Position numbers and translations under genes: made by a program
The notes under the pieces: generated by a model
Database searches by the model: none
What the model saw: only the letters and a program-made list of their open reading frames with translations
Told to the model about the DNA's origin: nothing
Source of the DNA: Nitrospira sp.
GTDB lineage: Bacteria; Nitrospirota; Nitrospiria; Nitrospirales; Nitrospiraceae
NCBI GenBank assembly: GCA_024331125.1
Contig: JANDJI010000001.1
Location: 156,001-220,000, forward strand
Direction: 5' to 3'
Length of the DNA: 64,000 nt
Part shown: one piece after another, positions 22,557 through 30,684 of the stretch
Position numbering within the stretch: position 1 is the first letter of the stretch
Layout: each line of letters starts with the position of its first letter

Positions 22557-22710
22557 CGAGCACCTCCGTTAATCTGCCGAGAACGCCGGCCCGTTATTGT
22601 TTTGCTGCTCAATGCAACTGTCTCTTGGCAACCGTTCCTTGAACCGTATCGAGGATGACGGGGAGAGAGATGATGATGCTTCGCCCGGTCTTCCGACACC
22701 ACCGCGCCCC

Positions 22711-22740
22711 ATCGTAGCAAAGCCCTAAAAAACCTGTCAA
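22711..22740 (-). promoter_or_regulatory. Predicted promoter of the oxidoreductase operon
   Basis: On the minus strand a perfect TTGACA (22740-22735) is followed after 18 bases by TACGAT (22716-22711). TGC precedes the -10, forming an extended -10. The start would lie near 22704, leaving a leader of about 150 bases before the beta gene. Confidence 0.75.
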
Positions 22741-22946
22741 TCTCTTGCCCTTGCGATTGCAGCACTTGATCGACGCCACTACAGTATAACGCCCGTGCGT
22801 TTCGCTCAACTTCTCAGAAGGCCCATGTCGAACGAAAGAAGGCCTAGTGGCAGTCCCCCCTGTAGGCCGTTCGCCTCAAATCCATGTTCCGCAAGCCTGT
22901 CTATCGCAAGGAGACGGAAAGTGCGTGCGGACCATGAACGAATCGA

Positions 22947-22975
22947 TTGCCGATGCGCTCGGATCCGTTTACACT
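22947..22975 (+). promoter_or_regulatory. Predicted promoter for the MTHFR C-terminal domain gene
   Basis: TTGCCG and TACACT are 17 bases apart. The expected transcription start (about 22982) is practically at the ATG at 22984, and no ribosome site is present, so the message may be leaderless. The rest of the 427-base gap to the oxidoreductase operon shows no gene. Confidence 0.5.
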
Positions 22976-22983
22976 GTCGGATC

Positions 22984-23232
22984 ATGATTCGCCGCGTGCT
23001 GATTCCGGGAGAAGACGACGCCGGGGACAACGTCGGTGGAGTCCATAAGCGACCGCCGATCCCGGATGATTCCCACAAGGCCGAGTGCCCAAAATTCATG
23101 GCCCACGGACCCTGCGGAGGCGTGCGCAAAGGCGGATTCTGCGAGGTCTACCCCGACATGCAATGCCCGTGGGTTGCATTATTTGTCGAGCTGGAAAAAA
23201 TCGGCCACACCGACTGGATGAAACAGGTGTGA
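22984..23232 (+). CDS. Stand-alone methylenetetrahydrofolate reductase C-terminal domain protein (MetV-like)
   Basis: The 82-residue protein has CPKFMAHGPCGGVRKGGFCEV with Cys residues also in DMQCPW. This is the signature of the MTHFR C-terminal zinc/FeS-type domain that in other bacteria is fused to or paired with MetF. It probably helps the MetF encoded 2.2 kb away on the other strand; this is inferred from the family. No ribosome site precedes the ATG. The queF gene starts 17 bases after its stop codon. Confidence 0.75.
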   Translation: MIRRVLIPGEDDAGDNVGGVHKRPPIPDDSHKAECPKFMAHGPCGGVRKGGFCEVYPDMQCPWVALFVELEKIGHTDWMKQV

Positions 23233-23248
23233 GGTTGCGAGGAGAAGA

Positions 23249-23659
23249 ATGCGACGCAAGAGCACGACCACCAAGACGACGCGGTTAGGCTATAACGAAA
23301 AGCACGCCAAGAGCGGAATCGATGCGCCGCTGCCCGATATCGAAACTTTTCCGAACCAGTACAAAGGGTATGAGATCACGATCGACATTCCCGAGTACAC
23401 GGCCATCTGCCCCAAAACCAAGCTGCCGGACTTCGGCACCATCACGCTCCATTACATGCCGGACAAAGAATGTCTCGAGCTCAAGTCGCTCAAACTGTAT
23501 ATCCACGCCTACCGCAATCTCGGCATCTTCTACGAAAACGCCGTCAACCGCATCCTGCAAGACGTCGTCAAGGCCTGCAAGCCGGTGTGGGCCAAGGTGA
23601 CCGGTACGTTTAGCGCCAGGGGAGGCCTCTCGAGCAAAATTGAAGCGCGGTATCCCTGA
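23249..23659 (+). CDS. queF: NADPH-dependent 7-cyano-7-deazaguanine reductase (preQ1 synthase)
   Basis: The 136-residue protein matches the short, bacillus-type QueF. It reduces preQ0 to preQ1 in queuosine tRNA modification. The catalytic region PEYTAICPKTKLPDFGTITL contains the nucleophilic Cys and the general-acid Asp. ECLELKSLKLYIHAYRN holds the Glu and the QueF motif, and ARGGLSSKIEARYP closes the chain. GGAG lies just before the ATG at 23249. It is likely cotranscribed with the MetV-like gene. Confidence 0.95.
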   Translation: MRRKSTTTKTTRLGYNEKHAKSGIDAPLPDIETFPNQYKGYEITIDIPEYTAICPKTKLPDFGTITLHYMPDKECLELKSLKLYIHAYRNLGIFYENAVNRILQDVVKACKPVWAKVTGTFSARGGLSSKIEARYP

Positions 23660-23748
23660 ACCTCTCCGGTCGTTGAGCGATCAGATGGCTGTTTGTCATT
23701 CCAATGCCAATGCGACGAACGACCGACGAGGCTGGACGGTTTCTTCCC

Positions 23749-24561
23749 ATGGCTATCTATGCAATCGGCGACGTGCAAGGCTGTTCGAAGTCCCTCCGTG
23801 CGCTCCTCGACCGGACTTCTTTCCATCCATCCAAAGATCGGCTCTGGCTGGTCGGCGACCTCGTCAACCGGGGGCCCGATTCGCTGGGCGTCCTCCGATA
23901 TCTCAAGGAGCTTGGGTCGTCGGCGCAGATCGTCCTCGGAAACCACGACCTCTTTTTGCTCGCCGTGGCGGAAGGGACTCTTCCGTTACGGCCCAAAGAC
24001 ACGTTGCACGACGTGCTGGCCTCGCCCGATCGGGATGATCTGCTGTCGTGGCTGAGGCATCAGCCCCTCCATCACCGTGAAGGGGCGTACCTCATGGTCC
24101 ACGCCGGCTTGCTTCCCCAGTGGACCGTGGAAGAAGCGGTCGAATACGCTCGTGAGGTAGAGAGAGTCCTCACGGGGCCGGACCACCGACGATTTCTCCA
24201 ACATCTGTTTCACGATCCGCCACGATCATGGTCGAACGGGCTCCGTGGATGGGAACGATTGACGACGATCGCCCGCGTGCTGACAAAATTGCGCGCCTGC
24301 ACGCCGGCAGGTGAAACGTCGAATTTTTCCGGACCGCCCGACTCAACCCCGACCGGATTTGCCCCCTGGTTCCAACTGCCTCATCGTCGCGGCCACGACG
24401 TGACCGTCATCACGGGTCATTGGGCCGCCCTCGGTCTCAGATTGGCGCCGGATCACATCGCCCTGGACACGGGATGTGTGTGGGGGAGGCGCCTCACGGC
24501 GGTGCGGCTTGAAGATCGGACGATCTTTCAAATCGACTCAATCGACTCAGTGGAACGGTAA
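23749..24561 (+). CDS. apaH: Symmetrical bis(5'-nucleosyl)-tetraphosphatase
   Basis: The 270-residue metallophosphatase hydrolyses Ap4A to two ADP. The full metallophosphoesterase set is present: GDVQGC at the start, GDLVNRGPDS, GNHD, and later VHAG and TGHWA. The start MAIYAIGDVQGC at 23749 matches the family's N-terminus; an in-frame ATG 15 codons upstream is less likely. The ribosome site is weak. It follows queF by 89 bases and converges with panB, whose stop lies 34 bases away. Confidence 0.93.
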   Translation: MAIYAIGDVQGCSKSLRALLDRTSFHPSKDRLWLVGDLVNRGPDSLGVLRYLKELGSSAQIVLGNHDLFLLAVAEGTLPLRPKDTLHDVLASPDRDDLLSWLRHQPLHHREGAYLMVHAGLLPQWTVEEAVEYAREVERVLTGPDHRRFLQHLFHDPPRSWSNGLRGWERLTTIARVLTKLRACTPAGETSNFSGPPDSTPTGFAPWFQLPHRRGHDVTVITGHWAALGLRLAPDHIALDTGCVWGRRLTAVRLEDRTIFQIDSIDSVER

Positions 24562-24595
24562 GGAGAAAGACGCGCTATTCGGCAAGATCGAGTGT

Positions 24596-25384
24596 TCAGT
24601 GATAGGATTCCGAATCCGACGGAAACGTACCCTGCTCGACTTCCTCTTTATATCGGCGGATGGCTTGCAGCGCCTCTGTCTTGAGACTCGCATAGGGTTT
24701 GACAAACTTCGGCACAAAATCATCGAACAGACCGAGCAGATCGTACAGCACCAGCACTTGCCCGTCGCAGTGGGGGCCGGCGCCGATGCCGATCGTGGGA
24801 ATCGCGAGCTGCTCCGTGATGGTCTTGGCCAAGGGAGCCGGGATCGCCTCCAACACGATCGCCTGCGCCCCGGCCCGCTCCAACGTCTTGGCATCAGATA
24901 TCAGTTGTTCGGCCTGGCTTTTGTCTCTCCCCTGCACCTTGTAGCCGCCATATCGATTGACCGATTGCGGCGTCATGCCGAGATGCCCGACGACAGGGAT
25001 CCCGATGCCGGTCATGGCCTCCACGCGATCGGCGACGGCCGCCCCTCCCTCCAACTTCACGGCATGGGCCCCCGCTCGGAGAAATCGTCCCGCATTCCGC
25101 AGAGCCTCTTCTTTGCCGGCCTGGTACGACATGAAGGGCATATCGCCGATGACCAGTGAATGTCGAACGGCATGGGCGACCAACCTTGTATGGTAGAGCA
25201 TCTCTCCCATCGTCACCGACAGCGTCGTGGACTTTCCCTGCACGACTGTTCCCAGCGAATCGCCGACCAGGATCATTTCGATGCCCGCTTGTTCCACGAT
25301 GCGCGCGAACAGCGCGTCGTAGGCGGTCACCACGACGATTTTCTTGTTGTCCCGTTTGTACCGCTGCAAGTCGGGAACGGTCAT
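24596..25384 (-). CDS. panB: 3-methyl-2-oxobutanoate hydroxymethyltransferase
   Basis: The 262-residue enzyme adds a hydroxymethyl group from 5,10-methylene-THF to 2-oxoisovalerate, the first committed step of pantothenate synthesis. Motifs include TAYDALFARIVEQAG, LVGDSLGTVVQG, GAHAVKLEGG, GHLGMTPQS and IPTIGIGAGPHCDGQVLV. The ATG at 25384 overlaps the metF stop by one base (TGATG), so the two genes are translationally coupled. This makes biochemical sense because both act on methylene-THF. The longer in-frame start would lie inside metF. Confidence 0.96.
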   Translation of the reverse strand: MTVPDLQRYKRDNKKIVVVTAYDALFARIVEQAGIEMILVGDSLGTVVQGKSTTLSVTMGEMLYHTRLVAHAVRHSLVIGDMPFMSYQAGKEEALRNAGRFLRAGAHAVKLEGGAAVADRVEAMTGIGIPVVGHLGMTPQSVNRYGGYKVQGRDKSQAEQLISDAKTLERAGAQAIVLEAIPAPLAKTITEQLAIPTIGIGAGPHCDGQVLVLYDLLGLFDDFVPKFVKPYASLKTEALQAIRRYKEEVEQGTFPSDSESYH

Positions 25385-26271
25385 CAGCCGATCCGGGCCT
25401 TGGTGAGGATTTCTCCGATTCGATGGACGCCCTTGAGCGCCATGATGTGGACGCCGTCGCAATGGGGACGCACGGCCTTGATCGTCTCGACGGCGATCTC
25501 GACACCCACTTCTTCCGATTTGTCTCCGGCGCGCCGCAAGGCATCGATCATGTCTTGCGGCACCGACATACCGGGAATGTTCGCGTTCATATACTCCGCC
25601 ATTTTCGCATTGCGGAGCAGCAAAATCCCGGCCAATACCTTCACCTTGTACGGGCGCACGGCCTTCATGAAGCCGGCAAACACCTCGGGATTGTAAACGG
25701 CCTGGGTTTGAAAAAATTCCGCGCCGGCCTTCACTTTCACTTCGAACTTGGCCAGAACCGGTCCGACCAGTTCGGCCTCCGGCGTCACGGCCGCCCCAAT
25801 GGCAAATGATGTGGCCCCATCGAGTTTATTGCCGACCAGATCATGCCCTTCGTTCAGCCCCCGAACCATCTGCATGACTTGAACCGAGTCGAGGTCATAG
25901 ACCGGCTTCGCGTCCTTGTGGTCGCCGACGGTCGGATAGTCTCCCGTCAGACACAAAACGTTTCTGATGCCGAGCATATGGGCGCCAAGCAGGTCGGACT
26001 GCATCGCAATGCGGTTTCGATCGCGGCAGGTAAGCTGCATCACCGGATCATGTCCCATTTCGTAGAGCAGGCGACACACCGGCAACGACCCGGCCCGCAC
26101 CACGGCGGCGGTATTGTCCGTCACGTTCACTCCGTGAATCCGTCCCAGCAACTGTTTGGCATTCTCCAGAATGCCGGTGATGTTCGTGCCCTTGGGGGGG
26201 TTGTACTCCACCGTGACGGCAAACTGCCCTTGATCCAACACGTCCTTCAGTCTTCTGGGTTCCCGCGTCAT
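25384..26271 (-). CDS. metF: 5,10-methylenetetrahydrofolate reductase
   Basis: The 295-residue flavoprotein reduces methylene-THF to methyl-THF for methionine synthesis. Signatures are VTVEYNPPKGT near the start, GVNVTDNTAA, MQLTCRDRNRIAMQSDLLGA, NVLCLTGDYP and AGAEFFQTQAVY. It ends with the TIM-barrel GVHIMALKGVHRIGEILTKARI. It lacks the C-terminal zinc-type domain; a separate gene for that domain is found at 22984. The start ATG at 26271 has no strong ribosome site. It is coupled to panB. Confidence 0.94.
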   Translation of the reverse strand: MTREPRRLKDVLDQGQFAVTVEYNPPKGTNITGILENAKQLLGRIHGVNVTDNTAAVVRAGSLPVCRLLYEMGHDPVMQLTCRDRNRIAMQSDLLGAHMLGIRNVLCLTGDYPTVGDHKDAKPVYDLDSVQVMQMVRGLNEGHDLVGNKLDGATSFAIGAAVTPEAELVGPVLAKFEVKVKAGAEFFQTQAVYNPEVFAGFMKAVRPYKVKVLAGILLLRNAKMAEYMNANIPGMSVPQDMIDALRRAGDKSEEVGVEIAVETIKAVRPHCDGVHIMALKGVHRIGEILTKARIG

Positions 26272-26475
26272 GATACGACCTCGGCGCTCCGCCTCGCTAT
26301 TTCACATGATTATCGGCTTTTTTGAAGAGAGTGGTACCGCCGCCATCACGTCCGCACGGTCCCGCCCATGCTGAACCGACGCCCCCCGATATCTGTCAAT
26401 CACCGTGCCCCTGCGCCTCGCCCTTCTATTTCTGAATCTATTTTAAATAAATAAGACGAGCCCGAAACATGGGGT

Positions 26476-27336
26476 CTACAACAACCCGGCGCCTCGTTTG
26501 GCCGACTCCACCGTATTGGCCAACAACATCGCGATCGTCATGGGTCCCACCCCCCCCGGCACCGGGCTGATCCAGCTTGCCCTCTCACGCACCGGCTCAA
26601 AATCGACGTCGCCGCACAATTTCCCGTCCGGCAGCTTGTTGGTGCCGACGTCGATCACCACCGCTCCCTCCTTCACCATGTCCGCCGTCACGAACTTCGC
26701 TTTTCCGATCGCCACGAGCAACAGATCGGCTTCGCGGCACACGGCCGGCAGGTCTTTGGTCTTGGAATGACAGATGGTGACCGTCGCGTTGCGATGCAAG
26801 AGCATCAGCGCCAACGGCTTCCCCACGATATTGCTCCGACCGACGACGACCGCCCGTTTGCCCTCGATCGTCACGCCCGTCGATTCGATCATCTTGATGA
26901 CTCCCTTGGGCGTGCAGGCTTCGAACACGGGGTTGCCTTCGACCAACCGCCCGAAGTTGTAGGGATGGAACCCGTCGGCGTCCTTATGGGGAGACACGGC
27001 TTCGAGAATGATCCGGCTGTCGATATGTTTGGGCAAAGGCAACTGGACCAAGATGCCGTGGACCTTGGGATCGGCGTTCTTTTTTTCGATCAGCGCCAGC
27101 AATTCGGCCTGCGTCGTCGAAGCGGGCAGTTTATGGTCGTCCACGTAGATACCCGCCAGTTCGCAGGCCTTCTGCTTGTTCTTCACATAAATGTGCGACG
27201 CAGGATCGTCCCCGACCAAAATCGTCGCCAAGCCTGGTTTAACGCCGGTCTTTGCCGCCACCGCCGCCGACTCGACCGCCAATCGTTCTCTCACCTGTTG
27301 AGCTAACGCCTTTCCATCGATCAATTGTGCCGCCAC
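26476..27336 (-). CDS. folD: Bifunctional methylenetetrahydrofolate dehydrogenase/cyclohydrolase
   Basis: The 286-residue enzyme interconverts methylene-, methenyl- and formyl-THF with NADP. Key segments are VGDDPASHIYVKNKQKACE (with catalytic Tyr and Lys), GILVQLPLPKHID, KDADGFHP, VVGRSNIVGKPLALML and DVGTNKLPDGKLCGDVDF. PGGVGPMTIAMLLANT is the conserved C-terminus. The GTG at 27336 is chosen since GGGGGAG lies 5 bases before it and the length is then typical. An in-frame ATG 13 codons upstream is less likely. It has its own promoter. Confidence 0.95.
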   Translation of the reverse strand: MAAQLIDGKALAQQVRERLAVESAAVAAKTGVKPGLATILVGDDPASHIYVKNKQKACELAGIYVDDHKLPASTTQAELLALIEKKNADPKVHGILVQLPLPKHIDSRIILEAVSPHKDADGFHPYNFGRLVEGNPVFEACTPKGVIKMIESTGVTIEGKRAVVVGRSNIVGKPLALMLLHRNATVTICHSKTKDLPAVCREADLLLVAIGKAKFVTADMVKEGAVVIDVGTNKLPDGKLCGDVDFEPVRERASWISPVPGGVGPMTIAMLLANTVESAKRGAGLL

Positions 27337-27454
27337 GATCTCCCCCCGACTGTAAAGTGTGATGTCCCGGCTCAAGAAGAGGCAAATTCCTGGCCTCCTT
27401 CGTCCCCTCTCTCCTATTTTCGAGTCACAACCGGCATGTCACAAGAAGTGCGCC

Positions 27455-27484
27455 AACTTAGCAGGGCATTTTTGCCCAAGTCAA
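27455..27484 (-). promoter_or_regulatory. folD: Predicted folD promoter with palindrome in the spacer
   Basis: On the minus strand TTGACT (27484-27479) and TAAGTT (27460-27455) are 18 bases apart, with TGC before the -10. The spacer holds GGGCAAAAATGCCC, a perfect 5-bp inverted repeat around AAAA (27464-27477), which could be an operator. The start would fall near 27448. Confidence 0.6.
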
Positions 27485-27604
27485 CGACGCAGACTGTTCA
27501 GCCATCATACATAAAGATCGAGCATAAGGAGTCGAAATAGAAGACGTCGTTTTCCGCCTTGTCATTTACTCAGTTGATCCGAAGCCGCCTCACGGCTCCT
27601 TTCC

Positions 27605-27634
27605 TTGACACCGTCTTTCGCCATTGGCTAGGAT
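27605..27634 (+). promoter_or_regulatory. Predicted promoter for the secreted beta-propeller protein
   Basis: TTGACA and TAGGAT are 18 bases apart. The predicted start near 27641 lies upstream of the ATG at 27700 but after the in-frame TTG at 27559, which favours the ATG. The 363-base gap between folD and this gene holds only the two divergent promoters. Confidence 0.6.
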
Positions 27635-27699
27635 GCCTTCAGTCCATCCGCCGACATGCCGACACAGTCGGTCAAGTCGCCGAGTCACTGTCAACGTTG

Positions 27700-28713
27700 A
27701 TGACTCATCTACGGGCACTACGAATATATAGGACACTGCGCGGGGGTCTCTTCGCGTCTTCCCTCGTGTTGTGCCTGGTCGCACCGGTCGGCGCGGCACA
27801 AATCCTTGGTTTAGAATCCCCAAACTGTTTTGTCGGCGACCAATCCGGAAGCGACTATTTCATCTCCAACATCAACGGGGAACCGGAGGCCAAAGACAAC
27901 AACGGATTCATCACCAAGCTGGACGGCCAAGGGAAGATCACGAACCTGAAGTTCATTCAAGGAGGGGTCGCGGACGTGCTCCTCCATGCCCCCAAAGGAA
28001 TGGCGCTCGACGGGGACACACTGTACGTTGCGGATCTTGATCAACTCAAGGGATTCGACAAAACCACGGGGAAACACCTTGTGACCGTTTCGTTTCCCCC
28101 GTCCGCTTCCTCGCCGGTCCCTGTCTCGCTGACGGACGTCGCGGTCGGACCGAACGGCGTGCTGTACGCATCGGATCAGGCCACCAACGCCATTTACCGG
28201 GTAGAAACGACCGCCGGTCATCGGGTGTCCCTCTTGATCCACGATGATCGATTGGCCGGACCGACGGGGATCGCCGTTCACCCTCACACCGGCCACGTGA
28301 TCGCCGTGAGCTGGAATAAGGGGAAAATTTTCGACATTGCTCCAGACGGACGTCTGACGGAATTGGAGTCGAACGGCTTTTTCACGGGACGCTTCCAAAA
28401 CTTGAGCGGTGTGGACTTCGACCGCTGGGGGAACATGTACGTCTCGGACCTGACCAAGGGGAAAATCTGGCGCATGACACGGGACGGAAAATTTCACGTG
28501 ATCGCCGAGTATTTGCCCGCTCCCGCGCACATCGGCATCGATCGCACCAACAACATCATTCTCGTCCCCTATCAATATGACAACGCCGCCGAAATGAACG
28601 GCCTTGAAACACCGACTGTCGGCAAATCGAAGAAAGAAAAGCGAACGTTGGCGGACTATGGATTCATCGCCCCGCCGTCCAGATCTCCGACAGGAAGTTC
28701 GGGGAACAAATGA
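27700..28713 (+). CDS. Secreted beta-propeller protein, SMP-30/NHL-like
   Basis: The 337-residue protein begins with a signal peptide: basic LRALRIYRTLR, then hydrophobic GLFASSLVLCLVAPVGAAQ with a likely cut near AQ. The mature part has repeating blade-like segments: APKGMALDGDTLYVADLDQ, LTDVAVGPNGVLYASDQATN, GPTGIAVHPHTGHVIAVSWN and LSGVDFDRWGNMYVSDLTKG. This suggests a six-bladed gluconolactonase/NHL-type propeller in the periplasm or outside. The ligand or substrate is unknown. The next gene overlaps its stop by 4 bases (ATGA). Confidence 0.82.
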   Translation: MTHLRALRIYRTLRGGLFASSLVLCLVAPVGAAQILGLESPNCFVGDQSGSDYFISNINGEPEAKDNNGFITKLDGQGKITNLKFIQGGVADVLLHAPKGMALDGDTLYVADLDQLKGFDKTTGKHLVTVSFPPSASSPVPVSLTDVAVGPNGVLYASDQATNAIYRVETTAGHRVSLLIHDDRLAGPTGIAVHPHTGHVIAVSWNKGKIFDIAPDGRLTELESNGFFTGRFQNLSGVDFDRWGNMYVSDLTKGKIWRMTRDGKFHVIAEYLPAPAHIGIDRTNNIILVPYQYDNAAEMNGLETPTVGKSKKEKRTLADYGFIAPPSRSPTGSSGNK

Positions 28714-29405
28714 GCCTCTGCGCTTACTGCTCACAGCGAAAGGGAAAGCGACCGTGCCCCGCCCTCGGCGGGTCGATTTGCAGTTCCTGTTGCGGCGAGC
28801 ATCGCTTGTCCCGCATCAGTTGCCCGCACGATTGCGTTTATCTGGACAGCGGAGGAGATTATCAGGAGAAACGCCTGGGCGAGCAACTGATGCCGCGACG
28901 CCGGGAATTCTATCGCGAGCTGGAAGAAATCGCGGGGTTCAAAGGGGCCGCGCTGTTCAACCTGATAGAAGTCGTCGCCTACCGTTATTTCCAAGGCCGT
29001 CGGGACGGGCAGGACGCCGAAGTGGTCGCCGCGCTCCAAACCTTGCGCCGCGCGCTGAGTCCTTTGCACGTGCCTTCCTCACCCATGCCCGTGTTTGCCG
29101 AATATTTGAAAAAGGAATACGACGAATACCGAAACGAGCACCCTGATGAGATCACCGAGGGAGCCGAAGCGCCCAGGGTGCTCGATCGAGCCGTGACGTT
29201 CATCACGGAATTTTCAGGAACCGATTTTCAGTCCAGGCGGTTCCTCAACGGGCTGGCCGGCTATGTCAAAACGTATCATCCGGCGCTGGCCGAGCAACTG
29301 CGCGCAAAACACGAGGGAGGACGGATCATCCTCCCTGGGACATCCCTGCCGCCGACCGTTTCCGACCCCCACGTGCACGGTCCGGGTTGCGAACACCACC
29401 ACTAA
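28710..29405 (+). CDS. Cys-rich N-terminal domain protein of unknown function
   Basis: The 231-residue protein starts with a dense Cys module: CAYC, CPALGGSICSSCC and CPHDCVYL within the first 44 residues, a probable zinc-binding knot. The remainder is helical and charged, and it ends in a His-rich tail (HVHGPGCEHHH) that may also bind metal. I know this N-terminal pattern (CPALGGxICxxCCG) from uncharacterised bacterial proteins but no function. It overlaps the propeller gene by 4 bases, so the two are coupled. Confidence 0.75.
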   Translation: MSLCAYCSQRKGKRPCPALGGSICSSCCGEHRLSRISCPHDCVYLDSGGDYQEKRLGEQLMPRRREFYRELEEIAGFKGAALFNLIEVVAYRYFQGRRDGQDAEVVAALQTLRRALSPLHVPSSPMPVFAEYLKKEYDEYRNEHPDEITEGAEAPRVLDRAVTFITEFSGTDFQSRRFLNGLAGYVKTYHPALAEQLRAKHEGGRIILPGTSLPPTVSDPHVHGPGCEHHH

Positions 29406-29519
29406 CCGACCGATGCGCAAATCGGCCGGCCCGGCTCTCGCGGGGACCGGCTGTTCGTCGTACGATCAACGACGGGCTAGCCTCCTCCCCCGGTCTTGCA
29501 TCCTGTCCCGCTTTTTCCG

Positions 29520-29849
29520 CTATTCCCTGAGGTGAGTCAACCGGTGCTCGATATGTCGCGCCAATCGAAAATCAGCCTCGTTCGAGAGCGAGATGATCTG
29601 AACGCCGCATTGCGTCTCGCCGCTCCATCGAACCGCGGCCTGGTCGATGTCCAGAACCGTTCCGTCCGGCAGCCAGACCCGAACAGCCACCACACTGTCG
29701 CGCGGAGGAAGCAAATCTCCCTCGATTCTCAATCCGTTCAAAGAAAGATCGTGCACGACGACGTTCTGAACGAAACCGCGCACGACGAGAGATCCGCGGC
29801 ACTCCGTCAATATCCTCCGGTACATCCGCCGAGTCGATACGGAACGCAT
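29520..29849 (-). CDS. PilZ domain protein
   Basis: The 109-residue protein is a single PilZ domain. It has RRMYRRILTEC near the start (the Arg residues of the c-di-GMP motif) and VHDLSLNGLRIEGD, equivalent to the D/NxSxxG motif. It is expected to bind cyclic di-GMP and change activity of motility or surface functions. The start at 29849 is chosen because AAGGAGG lies 5 bases upstream; an ATG 12 codons earlier is weaker. No diguanylate cyclase is nearby. It converges with the Cys-rich gene. Confidence 0.82.
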   Translation of the reverse strand: MRSVSTRRMYRRILTECRGSLVVRGFVQNVVVHDLSLNGLRIEGDLLPPRDSVVAVRVWLPDGTVLDIDQAAVRWSGETQCGVQIISLSNEADFRLARHIEHRLTHLRE

Positions 29850-29941
29850 GCCATCCTCCTTGCTCCTTGGCTGACTCACCGCCAAGGATAGCCCCCGGAA
29901 GAGGACAAAACCATGCTACAAAAGCTCACCCCTCGAAAGGG

Positions 29942-29969
29942 GGGCGCAGGGAGAAAAACCTCTGCGCCC
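29942..29969 (-). terminator. Predicted terminator after the cyclophilin gene
   Basis: GGGCGCAG and CTGCGCCC form an 8-bp stem around a loop that contains a run of five A (five U in the minus-strand RNA). It lies 64 bases past the cyclophilin stop codon. The U-run is in the loop rather than after the stem, so it is not textbook. Confidence 0.5.
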
Positions 29970-30032
29970 TTGGGAAAAGCACACCGGACAATAAGGACCT
30001 GTTCATCGCCCGGCGGAGCACGGGGGCGGGCG

Positions 30033-30659
30033 CTAGTCCACGATCGTCACCGTCATCTCGACCCGCTCTTTCGGATTGTCCTGGGCATCGCGGGGCACGT
30101 TCACGATCTTGTCAGCCACGCCGATTCCCTTCACCACTTCGCCGAACACCGTATACTTGTTGTCAAGAAACGGCGAATCCTCGACCACGATGAAAAACTG
30201 CGAACCGGCGGAATCGGGGTCCTGGGATCGCGCCATCGACACGATCCCCCGCTTGTGGGAAATGTCGTTGAACTCGGCCTTCAGCCGAACGGGATTCCCC
30301 TTCTCATCCGTCGGTCCTCCCATGCCGTAGAGTTCTTTTTTTAGGGAGTCTTTGGTGTTGGGATCGCCGCCTTGAATCATGAAGCCGGGAATGACGCGAT
30401 GAAAGATCGTCCCGTTGTAGAATCCGGCCTTCGCCAGCGCAATAAAGTTCTCGACATGCCTCGGCGCCGCCTCGGGAAAAAATTTGATCTCCATGTCGCC
30501 GAATTTCGTCTTGATGATCGCTCGCGGCCCTTTCGATGCTCCATCTTTTTGGCTCGCCGATTTGTCGGCGGCAACAATCCCGGGAGGAGCCATGAGAGAC
30601 AACGCGCATCCCGTCAGCACCGTCGTACAGATCATCAACGCCGCTCGTCGCATGAGCAT
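30033..30659 (-). CDS. Exported cyclophilin-type peptidyl-prolyl isomerase
   Basis: The 208-residue protein has a signal sequence with a possible lipobox (LTGC, Cys18), so it is periplasmic or a lipoprotein. The isomerase domain follows: VENFIALAKAGFYNGTIFHR, VIPGFMIQGGDPN, GIVSMARSQDPDSAGSQFFI and YTVFGEVVKG. These are the classic cyclophilin active-site segments (FHR, QGGD, GSQFFI). It assists folding of exported proteins. The ATG at 30659 has GGAAAGGAG 6 bases upstream; an ATG two codons earlier lies too close to that site. It follows rnc by 25 bases. Confidence 0.92.
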   Translation of the reverse strand: MLMRRAALMICTTVLTGCALSLMAPPGIVAADKSASQKDGASKGPRAIIKTKFGDMEIKFFPEAAPRHVENFIALAKAGFYNGTIFHRVIPGFMIQGGDPNTKDSLKKELYGMGGPTDEKGNPVRLKAEFNDISHKRGIVSMARSQDPDSAGSQFFIVVEDSPFLDNKYTVFGEVVKGIGVADKIVNVPRDAQDNPKERVEMTVTIVD

Positions 30660-30684
30660 GGCCATCTCCTTTCCTTACCGTGAT

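Noticed and set aside
22557..22983. Possible riboswitch in the 150-base leader of the oxidoreductase operon
   Set aside because: No known riboswitch core or strong terminator/antiterminator pairing was seen by eye.
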